A DNA stretch of 63,518 nt from Rhizorhapis sp. SPR117. Its GTDB lineage: Bacteria; Pseudomonadota; Alphaproteobacteria; Sphingomonadales; Sphingomonadaceae. This document shows positions 34,183 to 42,608 of the stretch, piece by piece (within the stretch, counting starts at the first letter, position 1; every line of letters begins with the position of its first letter). The notes under the pieces are model-generated. The model ran no database searches. It saw nothing but the letters and a program-made list of their open reading frames with translations, and was not told where the DNA came from. A program made the position numbers and the translations under genes. Where the stretch lies: the NCBI RefSeq assembly GCF_021742065.1, contig NZ_JAKKIE010000022.1, forward strand, positions 1 to 63,518, given 5' to 3'.

Positions 34183-35364
34183 ATGGATATTACGGGTCTT
34201 CGCATCGCGCTGTTCAGCGGCAACTATAATTATGTGCGCGACGGCGCCAACCAGGCTCTGAATCGGCTGGTCGGCTATTTGTTGCGCCAGGGTGCACAGG
34301 TGCGCGTCTATTCGCCAGTCATTGACAAACCGGCATTCCCGGCGACTGGCGATCTGGTCGGCACGCCATCACTCGCCTTTCCCGGACGCAGCGAATATCG
34401 CATCCCTTACCGTATGTCAGGCGCGGTCAGGCGTGATATCGAACGCTTTGCGCCCAATCTGATCCACGTGTCCAGTCCCGACCCGCTCGGCCATGCCGCC
34501 GTCAGCTTTGCCCGCAGAAATCGCCTGCCTGCGGTGGCGTCGGTCCACACCCGTTTTGAAACCTATCCGCGCTATTATGGCCTCGCCTTTCTGGAACCAG
34601 TGATTGAAGCCATGCTCCGCCGCTTCTATCGCCGCTGCGACGCAATCGTCGCGCCATCGGAGAGCATGGCGCAACTGCTACGCGACCAACGGATGAGCTA
34701 TAATGTCGGCATCTGGTCACGCGGTATCGATCAGGACATCTTCAACCCCGGTCGCCGTGATATGGACTTGCGGCGCGGCCATGGCATTGCGGACGACGAA
34801 CCGGTCATAGGTTTCATTGGACGGTTGGTCATGGAAAAGGGTCTGGACGTCTTTTCCGACAGCATCGATCGCCTGATCGCAGCTGGCGTTCGCCATCGGG
34901 TACTGGTCGTCGGTGACGGACCGGCACGCGAATGGTTTGCCAATCGCTTGCCTTCTGGCGTTTTCCTGGGTTTTCGGACCGGACCGGAGCTTGGGCGGGC
35001 GGTGGCATCGATGGACATGCTGTTCAATCCATCGGTCACCGAAACCTTCGGCAATGTCACATTGGAGGCGATGGCCTGCAATCTCCCCGTCGTCGCGGCC
35101 AAAGCTACAGGCAGCGAAAGCCTCGTGTGCGACGGCGTCACTGGCCGGTTGATCCGTCCCGGCGCCATCAGCCAGTTTGCCAGCGCGCTCCAGCTTTATT
35201 GCGAGGATGGCGAACATCGTGCCGCCGCAGGTGCCGCAGGCCGCCAACGCGCCGACCAACATGGCTGGGATCAGGTCAATCACGTACTGGCAGACACCTA
35301 TTTGCGTGTCGTCCATCAACGCAGTGCAGGCTCTGGCCCGCCAGCACATAGTCCTGTACCCTAG
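34183..35364 (+). CDS. Family 4 glycosyltransferase (SqdX/mannosyltransferase-like)
   Basis: The 393-residue GT-B protein resembles GT4 enzymes that glycosylate lipids or build glycolipids. The N-terminal domain begins RIALFSGNYNYVRDGANQAL, with VHTRFETYPRYYGL typical of the diacylglycerol/phosphatidylinositol glycosyltransferase branch. The donor domain has FIGRLVMEKGLDVF, SVTETFGNVTLEAMACNLP and KATGSESLV. The ATG at 34183 follows GGGAGCGGG. A TTG 36 bp upstream is an alternative. rarA begins 6 bp after the stop. A glycolipid role is inference from sequence resemblance. Confidence 0.85.
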   Translation: MDITGLRIALFSGNYNYVRDGANQALNRLVGYLLRQGAQVRVYSPVIDKPAFPATGDLVGTPSLAFPGRSEYRIPYRMSGAVRRDIERFAPNLIHVSSPDPLGHAAVSFARRNRLPAVASVHTRFETYPRYYGLAFLEPVIEAMLRRFYRRCDAIVAPSESMAQLLRDQRMSYNVGIWSRGIDQDIFNPGRRDMDLRRGHGIADDEPVIGFIGRLVMEKGLDVFSDSIDRLIAAGVRHRVLVVGDGPAREWFANRLPSGVFLGFRTGPELGRAVASMDMLFNPSVTETFGNVTLEAMACNLPVVAAKATGSESLVCDGVTGRLIRPGAISQFASALQLYCEDGEHRAAAGAAGRQRADQHGWDQVNHVLADTYLRVVHQRSAGSGPPAHSPVP

Positions 35365-35369
35365 ATGTC

Positions 35370-36701
35370 ATGACTGATCTGTTCGGCAGCGATGAAAGTA
35401 TAGCGCCCGAACCAGCGGCCAAGCGATCCGAAGATGCGCCGCTGGCTGATCGTTTACGACCAAAGGACCTGTCCGAAGTTGTAGGGCAAGAACATCTGAC
35501 CGGTCCCGAGGGCGCAATCGGCCGCATGGTTGCGGCGGGCCGGCTCAGTTCAATCATTTTCTGGGGGCCGCCCGGCACCGGCAAGACGACCATCTCCCGC
35601 TTACTCGCCAATGCGGTGGGCCTGCGGTTTGAAGCGATTTCGGCAGTGTTCTCCGGTGTCGCGGATCTGAAAAAAGTTTTTGCCGCCGCCCGCGAACACG
35701 TCCGCATAGGGCAAAAAACCTTGCTTTTTGTAGACGAAATTCACCGCTTCAACCGCGCCCAGCAGGACGGATTTCTGCCCTATGTCGAGGATGGTACGGT
35801 CACGTTGGTCGGCGCGACGACCGAAAATCCCAGCTTTGAACTTAATGCTGCGCTCCTTTCGCGCGCGCAGGTGCTTATTCTGCATCGCCTCGACAGTCAC
35901 GCCCTGGAACAACTCCTTGACCGTGCCGAAGCGCTGACCGGACGTCCGTTACCCCTGACAGAGCAAGCCCGCGACGCCCTGATCGCCAGCGCGGACGGCG
36001 ATGGCCGCTTCCTGCTCAATCAGGCCGAAACCCTCTATTCGGTGGACATCGAGGATCCGCTCGACCCCGCCGGTCTTTCCGCCCTGCTCCACCGCCGTGT
36101 CGCGGTCTATGACAAGGATCGGGAGGGACATTACAACCTCATCTCTGCTCTCCACAAATCGCTGCGCGGTTCCGACCCACAGGCCGCGCTCTACTATCTC
36201 GCCCGTATGCTGGTTGCGGGCGAACAGCCGCTCTATGTCCTGCGCCGCCTCGTCCGCTTCGCCAGCGAGGACATTGGCCTTGCCGACCCACAAGCCCTGA
36301 TTCAATGCCTTGCCGCCAAGGACAGCTACGATTTCCTGGGTAGTCCGGAGGGTGAGCTCGCCATTGTTCAAGCCTGCCTTTATTGCGCCACCGCGCCCAA
36401 ATCCAACGCCGCTTACAAGGCACAATCGGCAGCCTGGAAATCCGCGCGCGACACCGGATCGTTGATGCCCCCGCAGAATATCCTCAACGCCCCGACCAAG
36501 CTGATGAAAGACATCGGCTATGGCAAGGATTACACCTATGACCATAATGCGGAAGAGGGCTTTTCCGGGGATAATTACTGGCCCGAAGACATGGCGCCTG
36601 CCACATTCTATCGCCCCACCGACCGCGGCTTTGAAAAACGGATAGCGGAGCGGATTGCCTGGTGGGACGATCTGCGCAAGAAACGAAATGCCAACGAATA
36701 A
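35370..36701 (+). CDS. rarA: Replication-associated recombination protein A (MgsA/RarA AAA+ ATPase)
   Basis: This 443-residue AAA+ protein acts at stalled replication forks and resembles clamp loaders. It has a DNA-clamp-type opening (LADRLRPKDLSEVVGQEHL), Walker A in WGPPGTGKTTISR, Walker B LFVDEIHRFNRAQQD, sensor 1 VGATTENPSFELN, and the RarA tetramerisation domain at the C terminus. It follows the glycosyltransferase by 6 bp. Its end overlaps the next gene by 14 bp, so the three genes probably form one transcript. Confidence 0.95.
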   Translation: MTDLFGSDESIAPEPAAKRSEDAPLADRLRPKDLSEVVGQEHLTGPEGAIGRMVAAGRLSSIIFWGPPGTGKTTISRLLANAVGLRFEAISAVFSGVADLKKVFAAAREHVRIGQKTLLFVDEIHRFNRAQQDGFLPYVEDGTVTLVGATTENPSFELNAALLSRAQVLILHRLDSHALEQLLDRAEALTGRPLPLTEQARDALIASADGDGRFLLNQAETLYSVDIEDPLDPAGLSALLHRRVAVYDKDREGHYNLISALHKSLRGSDPQAALYYLARMLVAGEQPLYVLRRLVRFASEDIGLADPQALIQCLAAKDSYDFLGSPEGELAIVQACLYCATAPKSNAAYKAQSAAWKSARDTGSLMPPQNILNAPTKLMKDIGYGKDYTYDHNAEEGFSGDNYWPEDMAPATFYRPTDRGFEKRIAERIAWWDDLRKKRNANE

Positions 36702-37554
36702 CCGTTTTTCCCACTTCGTCGCGATTGACTGGTCCGGGGCAAAGGGATCCAAGCACAAGGGAATTGCGGTCGCAATATGCACATCGGGCGCCGCCCCGCC
36801 GGAAATTGTCGCGCCGCCGGGAAAATATTGGTCCCGGCAAGCCATAGCCGACTGGGTCATTGCACAAGGCCGGACATCCCCAACCCTTTTCGGTTTCGAC
36901 TTCAGCTTCGCGCCGCCCTGTGTCGAACGGAAAGCCTATCTTCCCGGCGACGCCACGCCGAAGGACGCACGTAGTTTCTGGGATTATGTTGACCGCATTT
37001 GCCAGGACGAGGATCTTGGCGCCGCCAGTTTGCTGGAACAGCATCATCGACGCCACTTTTATTTCGGCAAGGCGGATGGCGTGAAAGCCGACTATATGCA
37101 TCTGCGCCGCTGCGAGGCCCATTATAATGCTGGCGGCGGGGGCAAGCCTTCCACCGTTTATGATGCCATTGGTGCGGCACAGGTCGCCAAGGCGAGCTTT
37201 GCCGGAATGCGATTGCTCCACCGCCTTGGGCAGCACCTGCCCGTCTGGCCATTTGATCCAGTACCCGATGCAGGTTCAGCCATTGTTGAAATCTATACCA
37301 GCATCGCCGCACGCGCGGCAGGCCGTCCCAAGGGCCGCTCCAAAATCCGTGAAGCGGCAATGCTGGACGCTGCCCTGGCGGCCTTCGGAAGCGCCCGCCA
37401 CACGCCGCTCGCCAGCTATGACGACCACGCCACCGATGCAATTCTGACAGCCGCCTGGTTACGTCGCCATGCGCCCAATCCGCAATATTGGTCGCCTGAA
37501 TCCATGACAGCCGAAATTGCGCGAACAGAGGGCTGGACCTTTGGGGTATTATGA
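36688..37554 (+). CDS. RNase H-like fold protein (DUF429-like), function unknown
   Basis: The 288-residue protein starts with FVAIDWSGAKG, matching the Asp-bearing first strand of DUF429-type RNase H-like folds. A second acidic site appears near the C terminus (DDHATDAILTAAW). FGFDFSFAPPC and VYDAIGAAQVAK are other recognisable blocks. The ATG at 36688 lies inside the end of rarA. No experimental role is known to me for this family. Co-transcription with rarA hints at nucleic-acid metabolism. Confidence 0.72.
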   Translation: MPTNNRFSHFVAIDWSGAKGSKHKGIAVAICTSGAAPPEIVAPPGKYWSRQAIADWVIAQGRTSPTLFGFDFSFAPPCVERKAYLPGDATPKDARSFWDYVDRICQDEDLGAASLLEQHHRRHFYFGKADGVKADYMHLRRCEAHYNAGGGGKPSTVYDAIGAAQVAKASFAGMRLLHRLGQHLPVWPFDPVPDAGSAIVEIYTSIAARAAGRPKGRSKIREAAMLDAALAAFGSARHTPLASYDDHATDAILTAAWLRRHAPNPQYWSPESMTAEIARTEGWTFGVL

Positions 37555-37584
37555 CTGTAAAGGGCGCAAACAGACCCTGTGCAG

Positions 37585-37660
37585 GCCGCTTTAGCTCAGC
37601 TGGTAGAGCAACTGATTTGTAATCAGTAGGTCATCCGTTCGAGTCGGATAAGCGGCACCA
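37585..37660 (+). tRNA. tRNA-Thr (UGU)
   Basis: A 76-nt cloverleaf folds from GCCGCTT to AAGCGGC with discriminator A and an encoded CCA. The D-arm contains TAGCTCAGCTGG, the anticodon loop is TTTGTAA between CTGA and TCAG (anticodon TGT), and the T-arm reads CCGTTCGAGTCGG. The anticodon assigns it to threonine. The A+T-richer segment downstream holds the decayed ribbon-helix-helix gene, so this tRNA may have served as an integration site. Confidence 0.97.
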
Positions 37661-37830
37661 TATTTTCAATGACTTAACTGATATTTCGGAGTTCTATTTA
37701 AGAGCTAGGTAGCGAATAAGTAGCCGCCAAACAGAATAAAACTCCGTTGTCATCGGCCCGTTGGTCTCAACCGTCCTTACTGGTCATCATATTCTAATTG
37801 GCCCACATCGCTAGCGTCATCTTGACGCTG

Positions 37831-38031
37831 TCAGCTCGATGAATGCAGCTCCTCAATCGCCATCCTCATCAATATCCGGATTGTCTCAGCCCGCGATGGC
37901 TTGGGCTCAGGTAGACCGTTTATCCAAGCATCAAGTGGATCAAGCAATTCAGAATGCAATCTAATACCGATAAGATTTCCCTGGCCCGTCGGTGCTGGAC
38001 CACGTTTTTTCTTTATTTGTTTCTTTGCTAT
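37831..38031 (-). pseudogene. Ribbon-helix-helix-type small DNA-binding protein with start codon lost (ATA)
   Basis: A 66-codon frame reads I-A-K-K-Q-I-K-K-K-R-G-P, then PTGQGNLIGIRLHSELLD, LDAWINGLPEPKPSRAE and TIRILMRMAIEE. It matches the compact RHH/CopG-like proteins often carried by mobile islands, which typically begin M-A-K-K. Here the first codon is ATA, and no ATG, GTG or TTG lies upstream before a TGA. It is probably a decayed gene, unless ATA or CTG serves as start. It points toward tRNA-Thr and is the only coding-like content of the 478 bp between 37661 and 38138. Confidence 0.65.
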
Positions 38032-38138
38032 CAGAGTTTCTGGCCGTGAGCGAGGCCGGCGTCAGCTTACCCCTGTAAAAAGCTCCAACGGGTCTTATCT
38101 TGAATCAGTGCTGCGCGATAACGAAAAGCGGAGAGGTT

Positions 38139-39485
38139 ATGATGGTGGATCAGGGCCTGCACAATAGGATCAGTGGCGAGGTCCCCGTCGCTTTGATTGA
38201 CGCGCTGAAACGCCATGCCGAACCCCTCCCCTCGCCCGATCAGACAGAGGCGTTCGGAGCCTTTTTTGATCGCTTCGGCGATGCACGCGTTGTACTTCTT
38301 GGCGAAGCCACTCACGGCACCTCGGAATTCTATCGCGCGCGGGCCGCGATTACACGTCGGTTGATCGAGCATCGTGGCTTCACGATCGTGGCGGTCGAGG
38401 CCGACTGGCCCGATGCGGCGCAAATTGATGATTATGTCCGGCATCAGGCACCTCGTCCCCGGCGTGGGGACAGCTTTGTCCGCTTTCCCACCTGGATGTG
38501 GCGCAATGTCGAGGTGCTGGAGTTCGCGGACTGGCTGCGCGGTCACAACGCCGCACTGCCCGAAAACAGTCGCGCCTCTTTCCACGGCCTGGATGTCTAC
38601 AGTCTCAGCGAGTCCATGCACGCTGTATTGGCCTATCTCGACACGGTGGACCCCGATGCGGCGACGGAGGCGCGTCATCGTTACGGCTGCCTGACGCCCT
38701 GGCAGGACGAACCCGCCCATTATGGCCGCGCGGTTGTTCATGGCGGCCGACCCGATTGCGAAGATCAGGCCGTCAATCAGCTCCGCGCGCTGCTCACGCA
38801 TCGCCTTGAATATCTGGGGCAAGATGGTGAAGCCTGGTTCGATGCGATCCAGAATGCCCGCATCGTGCGGGCTGCGGAACGGTATTACCGGGCGATGTAT
38901 CGCAGTTCAACCGAAAGCTGGAACCTGCGCGATCGTCATATGTTCGAGACGCTGCAAGCATTGCTGGCACATCGCGGTGACGGCGCCAAGGCCATTGTCT
39001 GGGCGCACAACAGCCATGTTGGCAACGCCGCCGCGACGGCCATGGGCTGGCAGGGCGAATTCAATATCGGCGAACTCTGCCGGACGGCCTATGGCGATGA
39101 TGCTGTCCTTATCGGCTTCGGCACCAATACAGGAACTGTTGCTGCAGCAAGCGATTGGGGCGCGGACATGCAGGTCAAGACCGTGCGACCCGCAAGGCCT
39201 GACAGCTATGAAGAGGCTTTCCGGCGGACCGGCCTAGCGCGCTCGCTTACCCAATGGCGCACGCATGATCGCCGCGAATTGGCACATATACTGCGCACAC
39301 CATTGCTTGAACGCGCCATCGGCGTTGTCTATCGGCCCGAGACCGAGCGCCTCAGCCATTATTTCGAGGCTGTGCTGGGCGAGCAGTTCGACGCATGGGT
39401 CTGGTTCGATCAGACCAGGGCAGTCACGCCGCTGGGCCACGAGCGACCACATGGCGCACCTGAAACCTGGCCGTTTGGATTATGA
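38139..39485 (+). CDS. Erythromycin-esterase family protein
   Basis: The 448-residue protein belongs to the Ere/EreA-like superfamily. The family hallmarks are LLGEATHGTSEFYRAR (His and Glu of the active site), VEADWPDAAQIDDYV, and IVWAHNSHVGNAAATAMG. Family members are common in environmental bacteria, and most are not proven macrolide esterases. The ATG at 38139 follows GAGAGG. The stop overlaps the ATG of a 40-codon ORF, and a phosphoribosyltransferase follows, a pairing I recall from other genomes. Antibiotic resistance should not be assumed. Confidence 0.88.
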   Translation: MMVDQGLHNRISGEVPVALIDALKRHAEPLPSPDQTEAFGAFFDRFGDARVVLLGEATHGTSEFYRARAAITRRLIEHRGFTIVAVEADWPDAAQIDDYVRHQAPRPRRGDSFVRFPTWMWRNVEVLEFADWLRGHNAALPENSRASFHGLDVYSLSESMHAVLAYLDTVDPDAATEARHRYGCLTPWQDEPAHYGRAVVHGGRPDCEDQAVNQLRALLTHRLEYLGQDGEAWFDAIQNARIVRAAERYYRAMYRSSTESWNLRDRHMFETLQALLAHRGDGAKAIVWAHNSHVGNAAATAMGWQGEFNIGELCRTAYGDDAVLIGFGTNTGTVAAASDWGADMQVKTVRPARPDSYEEAFRRTGLARSLTQWRTHDRRELAHILRTPLLERAIGVVYRPETERLSHYFEAVLGEQFDAWVWFDQTRAVTPLGHERPHGAPETWPFGL

Positions 39486-39604
39486 CGATGCGCTCGGCCT
39501 CAAGTGATGATCCGATGCATCCGTTTGAGAAACCCGGCATGCCGGACCAGGGGATCGATCAAGCTGCCCGTTGGTTTGTCGCGCATTTCGATCAGGTCAT
39601 ATGA
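39482..39604 (+). CDS. Small coupled ORF (40 residues) between esterase and phosphoribosyltransferase
   Basis: An ATG overlaps the esterase stop as ATGA and opens a 40-codon frame ending 12 bp before the phosphoribosyltransferase start. The product starts MTMRSASSDD and ends QAARWFVAHFDQVI. No domain is recognised. The stop-start overlap and the fit into the 131-bp gap suggest it is translated, perhaps only to couple the flanking genes. It could also be the remnant of an extended esterase tail. Confidence 0.4.
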   Translation: MTMRSASSDDPMHPFEKPGMPDQGIDQAARWFVAHFDQVI

Positions 39605-39616
39605 GGAGTTACCGTC

Positions 39617-40315
39617 ATGATCCGCGGTCATCCCGAATTTCAGGACAGACGTGAGGCCGGCCAGCGTCTGGCGGCACGGCTCATGCATTTTGCCCGGGTC
39701 CATCCGGTTGTCCTTGCACTGCCACGGGGTGGCGTGCCAGTGGCTTTTGAGGTTGCTCAAGCGCTCGGCGCCGAACTCGATCTGCTGTTTGTACGCAAAC
39801 TCGGCGCACCGGGCTATGAGGAATTAGGTATAGGCGCAGTGGTCGATGGCGCCGATCCCCAGCTTGTGCTCAATGAAGATATTGTTCGGCAACTCGCCCC
39901 CAGCCCCAATTACATCAAGTCCGAAATGCGCCGGCAACTCGCCGAGATCGAGCGGCGACGGCACATCTATCTTGGTGACGCAACGCCAATCGCGGTAACG
40001 GGTCGCACGGTGATTGTCGTCGATGACGGCATTGCAACCGGGGGCACCGTCAAAGCGGCGCTCAAGGGCTTGCGCAAAGTGCACCCGGCTCGTCTGGTGC
40101 TGGCCGTTCCCGTTGCCCCAGCCGAGGGACTGGCGGCCCTTGCTTCCGAATGCGATGAGATCGTCTCTCTGGCACAACCCTACCCCTTCCATGCTGTAGG
40201 GATGCATTATGCCGAGTTTGACCAGACCAGCGACGAAGAGGTTATCCGACTGGTCCGTGACGCCCGCAAGTTCGGTCACTCGATCACACCACCCAACACA
40301 GCCACCCGGCCATGA
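39617..40315 (+). CDS. Phosphoribosyltransferase-family protein
   Basis: The 232-residue protein is a type I phosphoribosyltransferase. The PRPP-binding loop is VIVVDDGIATGGT (about residues 133-145), and the hood region starts with LALPRGGVPVAFEVA. The base is not evident. This group often lies beside erythromycin-esterase-like or dienelactone-hydrolase genes. GAGGAG precedes the ATG at 39617. A role in nucleotide salvage or in a stress-linked module with the esterase is possible, but not shown by sequence. Confidence 0.88.
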   Translation: MIRGHPEFQDRREAGQRLAARLMHFARVHPVVLALPRGGVPVAFEVAQALGAELDLLFVRKLGAPGYEELGIGAVVDGADPQLVLNEDIVRQLAPSPNYIKSEMRRQLAEIERRRHIYLGDATPIAVTGRTVIVVDDGIATGGTVKAALKGLRKVHPARLVLAVPVAPAEGLAALASECDEIVSLAQPYPFHAVGMHYAEFDQTSDEEVIRLVRDARKFGHSITPPNTATRP

Positions 40316-40398
40316 GCTCGACCGCCTTCACTTCAATCCAAGCATGATGGAGGCTGTCGGATCTCAAGTGCCTGTCGTCGCTGGCGCTCCTTGGCTCA

Positions 40399-40794
40399 TC
40401 ACTCCGTTGTGCGGCCGTCGAAATGCTCATGGCTGGCATTCGCTTCGGCGCATGTTCGGTGAACCGTTCCGTCGATATGTTCTGGCGGACCGTAGATCGT
40501 ATAGAGCCGAAGCGGCGCGCTGCCCGTACTGATCACATTGTGTCGCGCGCCCTGAGGGACGATGACGCCATCGTCTGCCTTCACCTTGTTGCACACCCCA
40601 TCGATCCAGATTTCGCCTTCACCGCCCTCAATGCGAAAGAACTGATCACGATCATCGTGGACTTCCTCGCCGATCTCATCGCCCGGATCGATGGACATGA
40701 GCACGAGCTGGAGGTTGTGTCCTGTATAGAGCACCCGGCGGAAATCATTGTTCTCCTCCGTCAGCCTTTCGATGTTGTCGACGAACCCTTTCAT
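40399..40794 (-). CDS. Cupin-fold protein
   Basis: The 131-residue protein is a single-domain cupin resembling the mannose-6-phosphate isomerase-like group. Cupin motif 1 appears in GEEVHDDRDQFFRIEGGEGE, and motif 2 in PQGARHNVISTG, giving a likely metal site (His, Asp/Glu, His). The ATG at 40794 was chosen because AAGGAG lies 9 bp upstream; the longer frame to 40881 lacks family similarity. It converges with the phosphoribosyltransferase gene. Substrate unknown. Confidence 0.83.
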   Translation of the reverse strand: MKGFVDNIERLTEENNDFRRVLYTGHNLQLVLMSIDPGDEIGEEVHDDRDQFFRIEGGEGEIWIDGVCNKVKADDGVIVPQGARHNVISTGSAPLRLYTIYGPPEHIDGTVHRTCAEANASHEHFDGRTTE

Positions 40795-40949
40795 AATATG
40801 GACTCCTTGGACTTTCCGTTGCGGGGCGCTGCCGCGAGGCCACGCTGTTTGACAGGACCAACATACTATCCGGAAGCGCATTTACGGCACTACGTAATGT
40901 TACGGGCACGCCGGACGGCGCTGATCTGAAATCTCGCGAAACGAGAGTT

Positions 40950-41024
40950 TGGCTGGGGCGGCAGGATTCGAACCTGCGTATGGCGGCATCAAAAGCCGCT
41001 GCCTTACCGCTTGGCGACGCCCCA
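40950..41024 (-). tRNA. tRNA-Gln (UUG)
   Basis: On the minus strand a 75-nt cloverleaf runs from TGGGGCG to CGCCCCA with discriminator G and encoded CCA. The D-arm contains GCCAAGCGGTAAGGC, the anticodon stem-loop is GCGGCTTTTGATGCCGC with anticodon TTG, and the T-arm reads GCAGGTTCGAATCCTGC. The anticodon specifies glutamine. Confidence 0.97.
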
Positions 41025-41255
41025 ACTTTTCCGGCTGGCCAATCCGGCCCATCGAAGAGGCGCCCTTATACTCAAGACGCGCCTGCGGGAAAGGGCTTTT
41101 TACCCCTTTTCCATCAATAATGTTCGGGGCAGTAACTGAACCGGCGCAACCGTGCGGTGCCCTTAATCGTGCTGGAGACGCGGCGGAATTCCACAAGGCT
41201 GTTGCGTTGCAACATTCTACCGCCCATTAATGTCGTCATCTATTCCGAACGAGGC

Positions 41256-41762
41256 ATGCAAGCCGAAATGACTGTTCAAACCCCCAACGCTTCACCACTG
41301 TTTTTACGTGAGGATGAAATCCGGCGGGGCGTCGAACTGTTGTACTTTGGCTATACCAACATGACGAGGGCGATCGATGACGCCCTTGCGACACAGGGGC
41401 TTGGGCGTGCGCATCATCGGGCGCTATATTTCATTTCCCGCCAACCGGACCTGACAGTCAGCGAATTGCTTAAACTGCTCGCTATTACGAAACAGTCATT
41501 GGGGCGAGTGCTGAATGACTTGATCGAGCGTGGATATATTGAAACCCGGCCGGGAATCCGCGACCGGCGGCAAAAACTTCTGCGCCTGACAGATCAGGGC
41601 GCGCAATTGGAAGCTTCGCTGTTTCGTGAACTGCGCAAAAAGATGTCAGCGGCCTATGCGCAGGCGGGACAGGGTTCCGTCACCGGGTTCTGGCGCGTGC
41701 TGGAGGGGCTGATCCCGCCGGAAGTTCATGGCATGGTGGCTGCGCTTCAGCGACGCGATTGA
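41256..41762 (+). CDS. MarR-family transcriptional regulator
   Basis: The 168-residue protein is a winged-helix MarR repressor/activator. The recognition region LTVSELLKLLAITKQSLGRV precedes the wing ETRPGIRDRRQKLLRLTDQG. Acidic and hydrophobic helices at both ends form the dimer interface. The ATG at 41256 (MQAEMTVQ) was chosen over an upstream start because of a nearby GAGG and family length. The target is unknown; the neighbouring tRNA and convergent proC give no clue. Confidence 0.88.
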   Translation: MQAEMTVQTPNASPLFLREDEIRRGVELLYFGYTNMTRAIDDALATQGLGRAHHRALYFISRQPDLTVSELLKLLAITKQSLGRVLNDLIERGYIETRPGIRDRRQKLLRLTDQGAQLEASLFRELRKKMSAAYAQAGQGSVTGFWRVLEGLIPPEVHGMVAALQRRD

Positions 41763-41784
41763 CAGGCTTGCCAGCACCAGGCCG

Positions 41785-42600
41785 CTACACTTCCTTCTCC
41801 ATTTCCTCCCCGCGATCACGAGCTGCGCGCAGTGTTTCGGTAAGAAGGTTCAGCAAATGTTCGTCCTTGTCCAGAACGTTCAAACCCTGTCGTGTCATCC
41901 CCCCGGGACTGGCGACTCGGTCGGCAAGCACACCGGGTGCAACATCGGCGCTGATGGCCAAAGTAGACGCGCCGCGAACGGTGGCGAGAGCCAGCCGGGC
42001 GGCCTGATCGGCAGGCAGGCCCAATCGCGCGGCCGCGCCGGCAAGCGCATCAATGAAACGAAAAACATAGGCTGGACCACAGCCTGACAGCGCCGTGACA
42101 AGGTTGAACTGCCCTTCGTCCGCGATCCATTCGGCAAGCCCAAGCGGCTGCATCAATGCCTGCACCTCATCGCGAACGGCGGCACTGGTGCGCTCATCCG
42201 CGTAAAGGGCGCACACGCCCTGCCCCACGCCGACGGGCGTATTGGGCATGACACGAACGATATTGTCGAAATGGGGAAAGTTGGCGCGCAGGGATTGCAT
42301 GCCAGTACCGGCAAGAATCGAAACGAGACGGAAGTCCGAACCGTCGATCGATGTGATATGTCGTGCAACATCGCCAAGTTGATAAGGCTTCATACCCAGC
42401 AGGACCATGGTGCCGTCGGGCAAGCTTTCAGGCCATTGCGCCGTTACGCGCACACCATCAGCGACCGGTGCGGCGCTGGGCCTGTACACCGTTACCCGAG
42501 CCGGATCGAGGCCGCATTCAAGCCAGCGCGTGAGCATCGGGCCAGCCATGTTACCGCAACCGGCGAGAAAAAGCGTGTCGGGAAAATGATAGATTGCCAT
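41785..42600 (-). CDS. proC: Pyrroline-5-carboxylate reductase
   Basis: The 271-residue cytosolic enzyme performs the last step of proline synthesis with NAD(P)H. It has the Rossmann opening FLAGCGNMAGPMLTRW, VRVMPNTPVGVGQGVCAL with its conserved Asn-Thr-Pro, and the C-terminal signature LADRVASPGGMTRQGL. It lies 8 bp after the ybjN-like gene and may share its transcript. Length is normal for the family. Confidence 0.94.
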   Translation of the reverse strand: MAIYHFPDTLFLAGCGNMAGPMLTRWLECGLDPARVTVYRPSAAPVADGVRVTAQWPESLPDGTMVLLGMKPYQLGDVARHITSIDGSDFRLVSILAGTGMQSLRANFPHFDNIVRVMPNTPVGVGQGVCALYADERTSAAVRDEVQALMQPLGLAEWIADEGQFNLVTALSGCGPAYVFRFIDALAGAAARLGLPADQAARLALATVRGASTLAISADVAPGVLADRVASPGGMTRQGLNVLDKDEHLLNLLTETLRAARDRGEEMEKEV

Positions 42601-42608
42601 GCGTCTAT

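Noticed and set aside
35949..36860. 303-codon minus-strand frame opposite rarA
   Set aside because: Antisense shadow of a well-supported AAA+ gene; no motif and no ribosome site.
37780..37833. In-frame extension of 17 codons after the TGA of the ribbon-helix-helix gene
   Set aside because: It could suggest stop-codon read-through, but the extension (ending QLEYDDQ) is short, the gene already lacks a start, and chance is a simpler explanation.
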